Assembly: GCA_032622095.1 (NCBI GenBank)
Contig: CP136066.1
Coordinates: 132,275,917 to 132,339,916 of the forward strand
Reading direction: 5' to 3'
Origin: Siphonodentalium dalli
Lineage: Eukaryota; Mollusca; Scaphopoda; Gadilida; Siphonodentaliidae
Length of the DNA: 64,000 nucleotides
Under the pieces are notes generated by a model, which had not been told where the DNA came from, ran no database searches, and was given only the letters and a program-made list of their open reading frames with translations. The position numbers and the translations under genes are program-made. Each line of letters begins with the position of its first letter. The stretch's first letter is position 1. Shown piece after piece: positions 46,127 through 57,758 of this stretch.

Positions 46127-47023
46127 TTGTCCCCCGACGTTTCCGTCGGAGGACTATAGAAATGACCCTCGTCCGTCCGTCTGTGCGTCCGTGTGTCCGT
46201 CCGTCCGTGCGTCCGAAATCGGGTACCTTCATGGTGTAATCAACTCCTCCTACAGTTTTAAACGTAGAGATTTGAAACTCTGGGATATTGTTCCTAACAT
46301 GTTGGTGATTTGCAACATCTATATAGCTAATCAAAAATATCATTTTTTCCATATTTTTGGGGGGTTTTCGACTTAGAAAATTTTGAACATTTTTGCCTTT
46401 TGGATGAGATTGGGTACCTTCATGGTGTAATCAACTCCTCCTACAGTTTTAAATGTAGAGATTTGAAACTCTGGGATATTGTTCCTAACATGTTGGTGAT
46501 TTGCAACATCTATATAGCTAATAAAAAATATCATTTTTTCCATATTTTTGGGGGGTTTTCGACTTAGAAAATTTGGAACATTTTTGCCTTTTGGATGAGA
46601 TTGGGTACCTTCATGGTGTAATCAACTCCTCCTACAGTTATAAATGTAGAGATTTGAAACTCTGGGATATTGTTCCTAACATGTTGGTGATTTGCAACAT
46701 CTATATAGCTAATAAAAAATATCATTTTTTCCATATTTTTGGGGGGTTTTCGACTTAGAAAATTTGGAACATTTTTGCCTTTTGGATGAGATTGGGTACC
46801 TTCATGGTGTAATCAACTCCTCCTACAGTTTTAAATGTAGAGATTTGAAACTTTGGGATATTGTTCCTAACATGTTGGTGATTTGCAACATCTATATAGC
46901 TAATATTTTTTTTATGGAGTTATTAACCCTTTTCGACTTTCGACTTTCAACATTTTTTTTAAATTTCTTTAACAAAGCGGCATCGACTTGCCATGTTGTC
47001 GGGGGACACTGTGGTCTGCTGAC
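46127..47023 (+). repeat. HINE-like family f: four 191-bp tandem units
   Basis: The inverted ends GTCCCCCGAC (46129) and GTCGGGGGAC (about 46998), with an inner ACGTTTCCGTCGGAGGAC, are followed by a (GTCC)n microsatellite. Four units then start near 46215, 46407, 46597 and 46788. Each contains GGGTACCTTCATGGTGTAAT, AACTCCTCCTACAGTT and GTTGGTGATTTGCAACATCT. Units 2 and 3 are nearly identical. Frames at 46573-47042 are shadows. Confidence 0.85.
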
Positions 47024-47101
47024 CTTTTTTTTACTTTTGTAATAAAAAGAAATTAAATAAAAAAAAGTTTATTGACACATCATTTATTTTCATTTAGATA
47101 T

Positions 47102-47498
47102 CCAGTTCTTACATCTGCTATCTTTATAAAGGTCTGAGTGATCCCAACAATGCTTTGTACACTGGGTGTAACATAACCTACCCAGGACATGTAAAATTTC
47201 TAAAATCCACATGTTATAAGAGCAAGGTCTCCCAGGAGGCTAGTGATATCAGATACCACCTGTTAAACACTCCCATGTATTATGATGCTCATTTATCAAC
47301 TTTGACAGGTTATTAAAGGCTAGCAGACACTATTAGCCCCATTTTCAATGTATATTGTGCTCCTAAGTATCTGATTCCATCATATAAATGACCTGTTGTC
47401 AAGTTGTCTTGCTAATTTGCTATTATGTTTGTGGGGCTGCTGAATTGCTATGATGTTGGTAGGGCAACCTGATGCTGTTAAGAACAATTACAGATATT
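47102..47498. other. Intronic sequence, no element recognised
   Basis: No supported exon, terminus or tandem repeat. Confidence 0.45.
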
Positions 47499-48156
47499 TT
47501 TATGTGTACTTATACATTGTATGGTACACATAGTGTTGACATCCGGATTTCACCACTCATCGATTGTAAATTGTCTGCTGTCTGTCTGTCTGTAGAAACT
47601 TTACACATGGTGCAATAACTCAAAACGTATTTCTATCCAATCGGTACCAAATTTTGTACATGGCCTTTAGAAAAAAATGAAAAACAAAAATTGTTTTTTA
47701 TTATTTTTTTTGATTGAACTGTTTATAAATCATTCCAATTTTTTTATTTCCAGGTTTTTGATAAAGCACCTCTCACACCCTATCATTTTTGGTACTGATC
47801 AGTTGATCAATTTGTAAAATATTAACTTCATTTACCCATTCCATGTCATTTAACCTTTTCCATTATTATATAACTATATTATTTCGAAATCTGACATTGC
47901 AAATTGCAACAACAGAAATAGAACTGCTTACAATATGGAAGTGGTGACAGGCTATAGTTTTGATGTTATATTAACCCTTATCTTTTGACCCATAAATTCA
48001 AATAATTTGTGTTATTATGTACATTTGTCTATACTACTTTAGTACAGCATACTCTATAATTCAACATCAAAACTCTAGATTATGGTTCTGAGCATAGCAA
48101 TTAATTATCGCCAAGGGATGGGTTAAACATCTGCCGATCGTGATCGGCCTCTCGTT
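47499..48156 (+). repeat. Family c HINE-like element, copy 2
   Basis: 5' TTATGTGTACTTATACATTG with the complementary TATGGTACACATAG forms a hairpin. A CTGTCTGTCTGTC microsatellite follows. The 3' end is GCCAAGGGATGGGTTAAACA, the stem-loop GCCGATCGTGATCGGC and CTCTCGTT. Confidence 0.78.
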
Positions 48157-48594
48157 TAAATAATTAAAAAGTTTTTAAGTTAAAAAAAATTGAAAAACTA
48201 ACACCATTATAACTCTGCCAAGGGTACCCCGAATCACCACACCAAATTTGATTAAATCGGTCCAAAATCTTGTGATATGTACTGGTAAATCTGTTTGGAG
48301 CAACATTAAATCCAATTCACCAATTGCCTTTGGACTACTTAGCTATTGATAAGGCTATATTATTTTCTGATGTCTCTTATGCCAATGTGCAAATAATCTG
48401 ATAAAGAAGGCTATGGTATCTAATTTAAAATAAAGATTCAACAATAAACATCACATGATATTAACAGTAGACATCTCTGCTGCAGAGTTATATCTTCAGA
48501 TGGTCTGATATCATTATAATTGTTATTGGTTTAATAGAGAGGTCAGTGTTCAACATAAACAATTCCTGTGATATTTTGACAGCTCTGCTATATA

Positions 48595-48955
48595 ATTGAT
48601 ATTAATGGGTCAGTGGTGAGGTTGCTTATCTGTATACTAGGACACATTATTATTGTAAACTTAAATTGGACTCTCTTAACCCAAGTATTCCATGTCCAGG
48701 TCACACCTACACATTTAACCCATGGGCTTGCTGGCTGTGGCGGCTTAGCATTACAGATCCTGTACCAGTGCATTCTCTTATATAAATGCCAGTGACCCAT
48801 AAATTCCAATAATTTGTGTTATGTACATTTGTCTATAATAGTACATAACAGTATACTCTATAATTCAACACCAAAACTCTCATTTATCCGATCATATTAA
48901 ATTTTTATCGCCAAGGGATGGGTTAACATCTGCCGATCGTGATCGGCCTCTCGTT
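48595..48955 (+). repeat. Family c HINE-like 3' part, copy 3
   Basis: Same tail as 36860-37236, with an intact 3' stem-loop GCCGATCGTGATCGGC followed by CTCTCGTT at 48955. Confidence 0.75.
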
Positions 48956-50035
48956 ATCATTGTCAGTCCAAAACAACTAAGAAAACTTTCAAAGCACCCA
49001 CCGCTTTATAAATTTATAAATAAACTTGAGAAAGTAAAGTTTGTGCTATTGCTATGGGTTGGCATTTGTCATCAGTGCATGCATCCGTGATCTTGTCAAC
49101 ATTTTCGGTCAGTGTACCCTACAGGTCACATCTCTCATCTGATTGTCACCAAACTTTATATGGATCTTCGGTAGTGATGTTCTGATGATCCAGGGTTTCC
49201 GCCAGGCCGGCTGCGGGTCCGCTGCCCGGACCCATTCCCCCTGCCGACCTTTGCCATGAAATCCCGCTCATACACAAAAAAATTACGTTATTAAAAACTT
49301 ATTCAGTCTTGTCTGTCTCGGCTGGCTATATATGATATCTAATCCTATTTTCATTAATAATGACCAAATGGAATCGACACAGTCCATCTTCAGAAAAAAA
49401 AAATATAACAGCATGAACAAACCATAAATAGTGACACCCCACAAATAGTTCCATGGGGAATTCCCGATCAAGGGAGATATCATTGGTTCAATCTACTTCA
49501 GAGTATGGGAACGTGGATCATAAAAACTGCCTCATTTATTATCTTGAAGTGAATATTGACGAGGCGTTTGTACTAATTTATTCATCATTATTCCAACTTG
49601 TATAAAACATGTGTATAATTTGAGGCATGAGGAAACACACAAATATTGTATCATTTATAGTAAGGCCAAAAAAAAAACATGTGTGTTTCCGATAACATGG
49701 GGAAAATTTTCCAGACAGGCAGGCAGGGTTTTTTTTTTTTTTAAATTAGTCATTTGAACAGATTTGAAAGCGATAAAACAGTGCATTAACATGTATTAAA
49801 GAGTTTTGAATATCATATACCTGCCAACTGCCCAAGTATTGGATCTCATTCATAGCAGTACCATTTTGAATAGACAGAGAAATTGTTGATGGGATCAATA
49901 TTGCTCTCAGATATATTCATGTATTCTGACATATACCGACCGGTGATCACATGATAGAGTTCAAAGTAGTTTAAGTTTAGAATTTTATTTGACAGAATAT
50001 CCAACATGCATAAAAATAAACTCTAACTCACAATT

Positions 50036-50528
50036 GAAAGTTTGAGCTGAACTTCCCCTATAGGCCTGTAAAGTAAGACCCCCCCCCCCCCCCACAATTG
50101 AAAATTTTAGCAGAACTTCCCCTATAGGCCTGTAAAGTAAGAACCCCCCCACAATTGAAAATTTTAGCAGAACTTCCTCATAGGACTGTAAAGTAAGAAC
50201 CCCCCCCCCCCCCCACAATTGAAAATTTGAGCAGACCCCACCCCCCCCCCCCCCCTCCCCCCCCCCCACAATTGAAAATTTGAGCAGAACTTCCCCTATA
50301 GGCCTGTAAAGTAAGAACACCCCCCCCCCCCCCTCCCCCACAATTGAAAATTTGAGCAGAACTTCCCCTTTTGCCTGGAAAGACCCACACCCCCCCCCCC
50401 CCCCCCCCCGGCCACAATTGAAAATTTGAGCAGAACTTCCCCTATAGGGCTCTAAAGAACCCACCCCCCCCCCCCCCCCCCACAATTGAAAATTTTAGCA
50501 GAACTTCCCCTTTTGCCTGGAAAGACAC
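50036..50528 (-). repeat. Poly-C minisatellite, about eight units of 55-65 bp
   Basis: Each unit reads ACAATTGAAAATTTGAGCAG, AACTTCCCCTATAGGCCTGT and AAAGTAAGA followed by a C-run of 7-20 bases. On the minus strand this gives a 166-codon Gly-rich frame, which is a repeat artefact. Unit length varies mainly through the C-run. Confidence 0.9.
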
Positions 50529-50807
50529 CCCCACCCCCGTGCGCGTGCCTACTATTGTCGGATCATATACGAAGAGTGGTGCCGACATACAGGTATTCGG
50601 TCCGTCACCAACAGTTACGTTCCGGGGATAAAACAGGTACAGGTTGATATAGGTATCATGTTTCTCTCTGATAAATTATGGGGAGAGTTGACAATAAATG
50701 TGGTCGTAAACGCGTTTGCCTGGCATGATTCCCCGCAGTCTATAATATCCACGTCGAACTTAGCCGCACCATATCTTGTGAACTCATTGACTATTGATCC
50801 CTTGATT

Positions 50808-51668
50808 GACTTTTATCCAAACTGCTTATAATATATATCTATATAATTCCCATCCATGTTGGTAATTCAAACATGATGCACTTGATATTCCCTAATGTAA
50901 TCACCACCTGAGATAATTATAATAATTTTTATTTCTCATTGACTAGTGATTACAATATTTAATTTCTATAACCCTAACAATGATCACCTATAAACATAGT
51001 CTTGGTAATATGACTTTTCTCATTGACGAGTGATCACTTGATTTAACTCTAACACAGTCATTACCCGCATATATACCCCAATATGGTATTTCTCATTGAC
51101 CAGTGATTACTTGATTTTGTCCAATATATATGTTACGTTAAATACCTGATAATTGTATGTTCACTGATTTAACTCATTTTGTTATACGGTATACCAGTTA
51201 TAATCTCACTATCGCACCTGGTCGGGTTACGCCCGTGCACCTGACCGTTTTCCCTTTATTATGGCTTTAAATCCATGACGTGTGTCTTCACCCGTGCATA
51301 CGGTGCTCATATCCATATTTTCCTCCTGCTTGGCGCACGCCTTCCACAAAATCTTGGACAAAATCAAGTAATCACTGGTCAATGAGAAATACCATAATGG
51401 GGTATATATGCGGGTAATGACTGTGTTAGAGTCCAATCAAGTGATCACTCGTCAATGAGAAAAGTCATATTACCAAGACTATGTTTATAGGTGATCATTG
51501 TTGGGGTTATAGAAATTAAATATTGTAATCACTCGTCAATGGGAAATAAAAATTATTATAATTATCTCAGGTGGTGATTACATTAGGGAATATCAAGTGC
51601 ATCCTGTTTGAATTACCAACATGGATGCGATTTATATATACATATTATAAGCAGTTTGGATAAAAGTC
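50808..51668. repeat. Long inverted repeat (foldback), arms about 317 bp, loop 229 bp
   Basis: Left arm 50808-51124 begins GACTTTTATCCAAACTGC. Right arm 51354-51668 ends GCAGTTTGGATAAAAGTC. The arms match over nearly their full length with few mismatches. Each arm holds three related words near TGATCACTCGTCAATGAGAA. The loop contains the only GC-rich part. No TIR-bounded gene. Confidence 0.9.
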
Positions 51669-51892
51669 ACGTAAATATATCGGACACGGTATGTTTTTTA
51701 TAGAGATCCCCATATATTAAAAATGGGCCATGCATGGTGTACAGAATACTGTTCATTGTATTCATTGCAAGGTCACTGCAAATGATATAGCCTGATATTG
51801 CTTAATCACGGACAGTCATTTTCCCGCCAAAACGCACGTGTTTTCACTGCTTGGTGTTATCGCGTACATTGTTGTCGCTCGTGCATGGTACA

Positions 51893-51938
51893 TTGTATAT
51901 ATATATATATACATACATTGTATATATATATACAATTT
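51893..51938 (+). repeat. TA/TATA microsatellite
   Basis: Two (TA)n runs separated by CATACATTG, partly self-complementary. Confidence 0.85.
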
Positions 51939-52197
51939 TACTCGCGAGTCCCCGAATACACAATCGATCGTGTCAGTTTCAGAAATAAACTGCGTAGACG
52001 GGCGGTGTTAAATAGTATATTTCAATGCGATGTCGTACGTTCTATATTTAGCCCGATTCCAGGAATTCGCGTCATCAGGTTTACGTTTCTGGGAACAGCT
52101 TTGTCACCGCCCAATTACGCGAAGGATTTAAGATTGAGGCGCTATAATACATTGTATTTTGTTTACAAACACAGCCCATAAACGACGTGGGATTTCC

Positions 52198-52262
52198 GAT
52201 TGATTGATTGATTGGGGTTTAACGTCGTTTTAGCAACAAAGCCAATTAAGCCATATCACGAC
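52198..52262 (+). repeat. GATT microsatellite with adjoining GGGGTTTAACGTCGTTTT
   Basis: ATTGATTGATTGATTGGGG followed by TTTAACGTCGTTTTAGCAAC and AAGCCATATCACGACGAGG. It looks like a short dispersed repeat terminus; only one copy is in the window, so the family is not shown here. Confidence 0.5.
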
Positions 52263-53371
52263 GAGGCGACGTGGGATTTCCGAAGTGACTCGCCAGTTTA
52301 TAGTTCGAAATACGCGACGCAATTCGATGTGTAGCATGGCCGACCACGGGTTGTCTTATTTATATCTAGAATACTAGATTACGCGATCGCATACACTCAC
52401 ACATGCGTCAGTTGATGTATGCGGTAGTTGTTTATTGATGCTGTTGTGATTGGGAAAACAATAAATATTAACACATGGACAGGTTAATGTGCAGACTAGC
52501 CGTCTGAAAAAAGGAAAAAAAATTTGAGGCCGGCAAGAAAATCTCAGCCAGGCCGGGTACCGGAAACAGAGACGTTTTTTTTTTTGGCCTAATATAAAAT
52601 TGCGACTTGGCTTACTGTTGTTTTAGGGCAATGTATCGTTAATTTAGTGGTTGCCTCATTGTCGCGAACTGAAGCATGAAAACGCTTGCGCTAATGGCGA
52701 TAATCATTAAAGAATCTTTGTGCAAAAGTTCGCGGCTACGCGTCAATGCCCCATTCAGAGTAAGAGTTTGTCTAATGCTCGTTCCCGGGCTGGCTTAGAT
52801 AATCATTCCGATGTGACGTCATCTAGTAGAAGTTGGCAGACTTTGTCACAATAATAGAGATAATCAAAGCTATTATACCGCAGTCATTGAATATCATGCA
52901 CATGTCCACGATTATTAGTCAGGTCAAGGACGCCCAATGTTTTGCTGCTCTTTTGCAGTTGAATTATCAGATACTAATACATATAATTTGATATAAATGT
53001 GTGAGATAGGGAATAAAATAAAGACACACAGACACAGTGAGAATGGGTTAGTTTATTTCTTTTTTTTTAATATCGGATTTATCATCTTTTTAGATTTAGT
53101 TTGCGCCGGCATTTTATCTTGTTGCTTACCTGTGATCGCCATTTGTTTCTCAAAATCCTGATGAAAAATGCTCCTCATGACATACCGATCCATAAGTCGC
53201 AGGAAGTTTTTAATAAGGGAAATTGGGTTAGAAAGTTGCGACTTATACATCGACCGGTACGGTAAATGGCAAAATTACAGATAAATCGGTCTTCATATAT
53301 TTAATTATTTACTGGGTTTCCCCCCCATAGCGGCTACCGGACCCATTCCTCGACCCCTAGTGGAAACCCTG

Positions 53372-54468
53372 GATAATCGGATGGCCGATAATAGCCCATC
53401 GGATATTAATCGTAACTCGCAGTTGAACATCGGCTTTTACTGATTGTCAAAACAAATAAAAACGTTCTAGTATCTAAGTGCAATATGCACGCTTTAATAA
53501 ACGTACACAATACAACCATGGTATTGAATGTAAAACGCAGTTGTAGCAGCCTAAAAAGAAGCCATTGGAATCATCCAAACAGTCTGATATGATTATATAT
53601 TATAAGCATGGCAATACACATGCCCGACGTACATCCCGTGTAATATGAAGTTGTTGGTTCAATCGCGTTGACATGAAATAGATTCAAAGACAGCTTTAAA
53701 CAGCTGACCACATTACAGTGTAGCTTCCTGTTGATCATGTGGCATGCAATGTCACATGCTATGTCAATAACTTGAAGCACACACTGAATGAATTAGTGCA
53801 GTCGCGATCAGAACTGTCTTCAATAACAACCAACATGAGGAGGGGCATAATTAGCTTTTTCGTCTGTACAGAGTATGCTATGAAATACGCTTAACTCCAC
53901 ATTGAACTTGGAGACGGTCTCGCAAAAAAATTGAGTAGGCGGAACCAATCTCTACCATACTTCCTTACCAAGTCATCAAGGGAGGTAAACCCTGCATGGA
54001 GTTTGAGGCGGAACTATAAAAGCTTCCCAGTTGTTAATTGACAAAAGGTGTGACCAAAGGGAACTTGTGAAATCTCAGACAAATATGACAGCAATTATTA
54101 TCCATCAATCTAAATTTAGTTAATAACATAGTCATTCCATACATTGTCGTAACTTACAAGTATGCACACACGGTCATAACGTTACTCTGAATTGGCACCT
54201 TTGATCTCTTTGTCAAAACAACTACCGATATACATCAAAGGCAGCGCACAACTGGCGTCCCTGGAAATACTTTGGAAAAAGTGGTATACTAGTATATTTC
54301 TTTGATGTATTTGGCTTTGAAACTATACCGGGATAGGAGTGCAATGAGTGTATATAGGTCCATTATGGGAGCAACCACACAGTATGTATAAACATCGGAA
54401 TCGGCCGATTGTGCCTCCAGTTATCGGAAATCGGTCCGATGGGCTTTTTCATTATCGGAACATCACTA
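53372..54468. other. Right part of hAT element W, no gene
   Basis: Begins GATAATCGGATGGCCGATAA and ends with ATCGGAAATCGGTCCGATGG next to the terminus. The interior has no recognisable coding region. Confidence 0.6.
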
Positions 54469-55208
54469 ATCTTCGGGGTGACGGTGACCTCTAGATGGGA
54501 GCCATAATTTTTTTTTACAAAATTCATTTAAATACATGGCCGCCTGCAACTATCTTCCATTTCAAATTTGATTCTATCGGCACAGCCTGCAGCCCGCATT
54601 TATTGGGGAAATGTTTACAGGCATTTTTAGAATCGCCTCTAGATGGGAGCTATGAAATTTGAATGATTTTCGATGAAAAAACTAAATCCTTTGGCACACC
54701 CTGCAGACCACATCCCTCATCCAATCGTCGCCAAACTTCATATGGATCTTTTGTGTGACCACTAAATGGGAGCCAGCAACTTTTTTCCTTCTTTTATTGC
54801 GGCCATCATGGATTTTACTCTTTGCATGACAAAATCATTCAGCACACCGTCCAGGCCACCTCCCTCATTCGATCGTTACCAAACTTCATATGGATCTTCT
54901 GGATGATTTCTAGATCGGAGCTATGCCACCATCAGCCATTTTGCATGACTAAATGCTTTGGCACAATCTACAGACCACATCCTTCATCTGACCGTTGCCA
55001 AACTTCATATGGATATTTTGGTTGAGCACCAGATGGGAGCAAGTTCAGGATCAATTCTATATGGGAGCAATTGAATTAGAATGATATTTGATCAGAAACA
55101 TTGTTGCTTGAGCAGCTATCTTGGATTTGACTCTTTGCATCACTAAATACTTCGGCATGCCCTACACCCAACATTTTTTATTCAATTGACCCCAAGTTTG
55201 AACTGGTA

Positions 55209-56206
55209 CAGTAAAACCTCTCCAAACCGGACCCTCTATAAACCGAATCCCTCTCCATACCGACCAAATTGTCCGGTCCCGTATTCACCCAAGTGCATTG
55301 TAACTAAAAATTACCTCTGTAATCCGGAAACTATTTATTCCGAATATCGGACGGTTTTTCTAGTCCAAAAGTGAACGAATACATTAATTTTTACCTCTGA
55401 AATCCGAACGCAGAAAGCGATACCAACCGAACTCACGTGCGGTAGATTGGACAAACTTGATGCTGAACTCGTGTTGGCTTTTAATAGTGTATAGACTGGG
55501 AATCCATTATAAGTTTAAATTTCTAGTCGATACATTCAACTCTGAGTGGCAATTTTCATGACGGCTCATTGTTCTGACATGTTGATTAAAACTGTACTGG
55601 TGACAATACACTACCATCGTGTACGTCTAGCTAATTAGTGTTTAGTTTTGATAGTGGTCATAAAAATAAAGAGTCCAATTCAGCACAATGATTGATGTGA
55701 AAACAAAATGTCAGTGCTGTAATCTCCGTGAAGTCACCATTGTTCACTCAACGTGTTACATATAAGCATTCAGTTATCTAATCAGACAACTGTTGTTATA
55801 ATCCGATGCAAAGCGGTCGCGGAACAAAACACCGCTAATTAATCGGTACGATTATTCAAGAGTACGAATCTACTATACTATCGATGCGACATTTTTAAGC
55901 GACATTTTCAACCACCGTAACATTTATTGTTTCCATGTTTCCTGTCTTATCTATACATATTTTATGTCTTAATAAACCATGTTTTTAATTCTTATTATAA
56001 CATGATGATTTATCTATTGTTATTTATATTTAACTTGGTACTTTATTGAATAAATTTTAAGTGATCAATAATGAATCGGTTGCGCTTCGACAACGACGTC
56101 AATACATTCCGATCGTACGTAGTGCTATTTTCTATAAATCGAATACCTCTCTAATCCGATCAGAAGGGCTGGTCCGAAGGGTGTTTGGTTTGAGGAGGTT
56201 TTACTG
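55209..56206. mobile_element. Tigger/pogo-type MITE, 998 bp
   Basis: TA flanks (55207-55208, 56207-56208). The left end is CAGTAAAACCTCTCCAAACC and the right end read inward is CAGTAAAACCTCCTCAAACC. CGAAT/CCGAAC words repeat inside both ends. No transposase. The ends are typical of pogo/Tigger MITEs. Confidence 0.88.
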
Positions 56207-56675
56207 TATTACTTAAAGTGATGTGAAACACTCCGGTTGGGTGATCAAATAGAAATGGAGAATAATCTTGCTCAAAGTAGTTATTTTTACGAATATTAAT
56301 CCAAATTTACAGCACACACACTGTCGTTCTTATATATTAATTCAATGCAATGACTCTCGATGGCGTTAGTTTATCGCCGATTTTTGCGTCCCGAATCGAG
56401 ATGTAAATATTTACAATTAAGCGTAGTTCAGACAGTGATATCTATGGAGTGGTATGGTCGATTTCTTTGAGATTTCGGCGATGTTAGTAGAATGCTACAT
56501 TCCCACAGTTGGCATATAGCGCATGAGTACAAACTTATCAGTTTCATGCACCCGAACAAGTCCATAAATAAGTCTTGAAACATTTAAACTTTCCACATTC
56601 CTTATTGCTCTTTTGACTGTAATATATGACAGCATCCTCGCTACAATTTGAGCTACAGTGTCATTGACAATTTCA

Positions 56676-57441
56676 TTGGTCCTGCTTTCGTCTTCGTATA
56701 TTCTACTTCTGCATATTCTGCAACTGTATGGGCACTTCTAATATCTCTTTTAGTGTTGGTGCCTCTTAACAAAGATCAATTTACATGCAAGAGCATATAG
56801 GCTAAAATAACTTTGTAGTCTGCATATATGTTCATCAGTCAGCATGATTAATCATTTGCCATATATCACTCTAGACAGTTTCCCCCGCAGATACAATGAA
56901 TATTTGATCTTTAAGCTGTGATCAAAGCTCCCGATGTTATCCTGAGGAATTTCTTTATGACAAAACAAGCAAAATGCCATTTTCATACAAGCCTCCTTAT
57001 GCCATAGTCTCCTGCTCTTGAGTGGTTTATTCACCAATGGAAATAGGTAATTGTCCACATATTTTCTCCAGGGTATGTCTGTTACCACTATGCCCCGAGG
57101 TTAATTCTATTAGGTCCTAATTAACATCCTCAAAGCCGCAGACAAACACCTGCTCTCACACTCCCTACACTGTCAATTTGTTCCATGTATCCTCGGTCAC
57201 TGAAAACCAGTATGGTAACCTAAGATTTTGTTTGTGATCAGAACGAACAAATGAATAAGGCCCATTTCAAACGACAGATTTTTGTCAACTTGAATATAAT
57301 TGTATTAAATCTGTCGGTGATGCGACTGTCAATTTTTTTTCAGATGGACGCATCTTTGTCGCATCGAATCTAATACATCGATTGATTTATTTAAAGGTAC
57401 ACTCCCGGTTACCGTCACAAAATGGTCACATGTAGATATAG
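56676..57441. other. Intronic sequence, no element recognised
   Basis: The minus-strand frame at 56852-57088 contains two Cys-x2-His-like words but no clear domain or splice support. Not called. Confidence 0.4.
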
Positions 57442-57541
57442 CAGTCCTTTGATTTTGAAAAACGCTGTTGCGTTGTTTATTGCTCGCCTGATTTTGGATC
57501 CAGGCGCAGTTTTGTTTTGGCGCACCTACTGGGAAATAATC
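57442..57541 (+). repeat. Left-end fragment of the U family
   Basis: CAGTCCTTTGATTTTGAAAA and TTGTTTTGGCGCACCTACT match the left and right parts of U. It is internally deleted and lacks the right terminus; a palindromic MITE sits directly downstream. Confidence 0.6.
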
Positions 57542-57543
57542 TA

Positions 57544-57756
57544 CAGTAGTGCTCTAAGTAAGCGACTTCTTAACCACAGCAGAATAATGGGTAACTTTTC
57601 AGGATTTAGTCGGAAATATGGCTTGTTGCCATTCATCGGAAAGCTCTCCCCGAGAGCTTTCTGATGAATGGCAACAAGCCATATTTCCGACTAAATCCTG
57701 AAAAGTTACCCATAATTCTGCTGTGGTTAAGAAGTCGCTTACTTAGAGCACTACTG
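57544..57756. mobile_element. Almost perfect 213-bp palindrome MITE
   Basis: TA flanks at 57542-57543 and 57757-57758. The left end CAGTAGTGCTCTAAGTAAGC is mirrored exactly at the right. Arms of about 105 bp (through CACAGCAGAATAATGGGTAA and CCATTCATCGGAAAGCTCTC) meet at a centre of a few bases near 57650. Only a few mismatches by eye, implying recent origin. Confidence 0.92.
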
Positions 57757-57758
57757 TA

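Larger units (their letters stand above)
49664..52589. mobile_element. Harbinger-like TIR element V, 2.9 kb
   Basis: Ends GGCCAAAAAAAAAACATGTG and, read inward from the right, GGCCAAAAAAAAAAACGTCT, both followed by TGTTTCCG. TAA on both sides (49661-49663, 52590-52592) fits a 3-bp duplication, as in PIF/Harbinger. It contains the poly-C minisatellite and the long foldback. No transposase frame is seen. Confidence 0.7.
49191..53371. mobile_element. Second hAT element inside W, 4.2 kb
   Basis: Left CAGGGTTTCCGCCAGGCCGG; right end read inward CAGGGTTTCCACTAGGGG. Subterminal CCGGACCCATTCC is present at both ends in inverted or related form. Flanks GATGATC and GATAATC are the diverged duplication within W. 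It is largely filled by the Harbinger-like element at 49664-52589. No transposase frame was recognised. Confidence 0.82.
49172..54468. mobile_element. hAT element W with a nested hAT
   Basis: Ends TAGTGATGTTCTGATGAT on the left and, read inward from the right, TAGTGATGTTCCGATAAT. An exact 8-bp duplication ATCTTCGG lies at 49164-49171 and 54469-54476. Without the nested 4.2-kb insertion W is about 1.1 kb and has no transposase. The interior near the ends is rich in CGATAA/ATCGGA words. Confidence 0.9.
49030..56675 (+). repeat. Family A HINE-like element carrying a large transposon nest
   Basis: The left part at 49030-49171 (TTTGTGCTATTGCTATGGGT, CATATCTGATTG-like old core, ATATGGATCTTCGG) continues at 54477 (GGTGACGGTGACCTCTAGAT) after element W. 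The 3' end TTGAGCTACAGTGTCATTGA lies at 56645-56675. A Tigger-like MITE (55209-56206) interrupts the distal part. Confidence 0.7.

Noticed and set aside
46573-47042. Two similar frames beginning MEHFCLLDEIGYLHGV
   Set aside because: Translations of the 191-bp family f tandem unit, not genes.
49985-50485. A 166-codon minus-strand frame rich in Gly with repeated SSAQIFNCG-like blocks
   Set aside because: It is the translation of a poly-C minisatellite; unit length and C-run variation would destroy the frame.
56852-57088. Minus-strand frame with CLFCHKEIPQD suggesting a zinc-binding segment
   Set aside because: Only one Cys pair, no complete motif and no splice context.
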